The notes beneath the pieces are model-generated. The model searched no databases and was not told the origin of the DNA. It worked only from the letters and a program-made list of their open reading frames with translations. Of a DNA stretch of 5,479 nt, positions 5,328 to 5,479 are shown piece by piece. Each line of letters opens with the position of its first letter. The first letter of the stretch is position 1. This stretch comes from Opitutia bacterium. GTDB lineage: Bacteria; Verrucomicrobiota; Verrucomicrobiia; Opitutales; JANYDI01. The stretch is taken from NCBI GenBank assembly GCA_025363695.1, contig JANYDI010000153.1, forward strand, positions 1 through 5,479. The letters run 5' to 3'. A program made the translations under genes and the position numbers.

Positions 5328-5479
5328 GGCCACACATAAGGAGGCCTGAAGGGCCGGTAGATCGTAGCCCAGGGCGTAAGCCCGGGGTCTTGGTTGGAAA
5401 ATAAACCAGAGCCCTACAGGGGCGATTCTTAAAATGTATCAAATTTATCTAAAAATCAACTATGGGCAATATATCAGGT
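5328..5479 (+). repeat. Third arm of the long repeat, running off the window
   Basis: This arm has the same orientation as the left arm at 5023. Bases 5392-5479 are the exact reverse complement of 5131-5218, an 88-base perfect match that stops only at the window edge. Bases 5328-5391 match less well: the middle palindrome has CCCGGGG in place of CCCTGGG. It is separated from the previous arm by an A/T-rich spacer (5284-5327) in which I see no gene. Everything from 4992 to 5479 is therefore non-coding repeat DNA as far as I can see. Confidence 0.85.

Noticed and set aside
5023..5479. CRISPR array
   Set aside because: The repeats are long, inverted and few, with no regular spacers and no cas genes.

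Overview
The window looks like an accessory, repeat-rich stretch of a host-associated bacterial chromosome. My best guess is an environmental member of the Chlamydiota (Parachlamydia/Waddlia/Criblamydia-like). This is inference from gene content: a UhpC-type sugar-phosphate antiporter, an orphan NtrC-type response regulator, a secreted eukaryotic-like PLCXD phospholipase domain protein and an IS1595-like insertion sequence remnant. No rRNA, tRNA or CRISPR array is present, so the taxonomy cannot be proven from this window.

Layout. Bases 1-136 are the right end of an insertion sequence: the last 40 codons of an IS1595-type transposase and a terminal inverted repeat ending in GCCCC. The IS joins, without a start codon, the 3' part of an unrecognised gene (137-625). 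The same frame continues past a TAG stop to 769, so this locus looks broken at both ends. Next comes a UhpC/GlpT-family antiporter (841-2151, +). Facing it is a sigma54-dependent response regulator (2382-3701, -). Divergent from the regulator is a secreted PLCXD-type phospholipase (3851-4918, +). The remainder, 4992-5479, is non-coding and filled by a long inverted repeat plus a further arm.

The most unusual feature is a family of structured repeats attached to the 3' ends of genes. Three copies are visible: at the stop of the antiporter (2151-2277, +), at the stop of the regulator (2278-2380, -) and overlapping the end of the phospholipase gene (4866-4991, +). Each copy runs in the direction of its gene. 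Each has the same order of parts: a GC-rich hairpin, a GGAtCCCCTA-like box, a long hairpin centred on AAATGC-NNN-GCATTT, and a small hairpin. The stems differ in sequence between copies but stay paired. In the phospholipase gene the repeat supplies the last codons and the stop. The first two copies meet back to back and fill the whole gap between the convergent genes.

A second, unrelated family occupies 5023-5479. It has three arms built of short G/C-rich palindromes, arranged inverted, with an 88-base perfect inverted match that runs to the window edge.

The genes do not form one operon. Together they suggest a bacterium that imports host sugar phosphate and secretes a membrane-lipid-directed enzyme, with a sigma54 activator of unknown targets between them.
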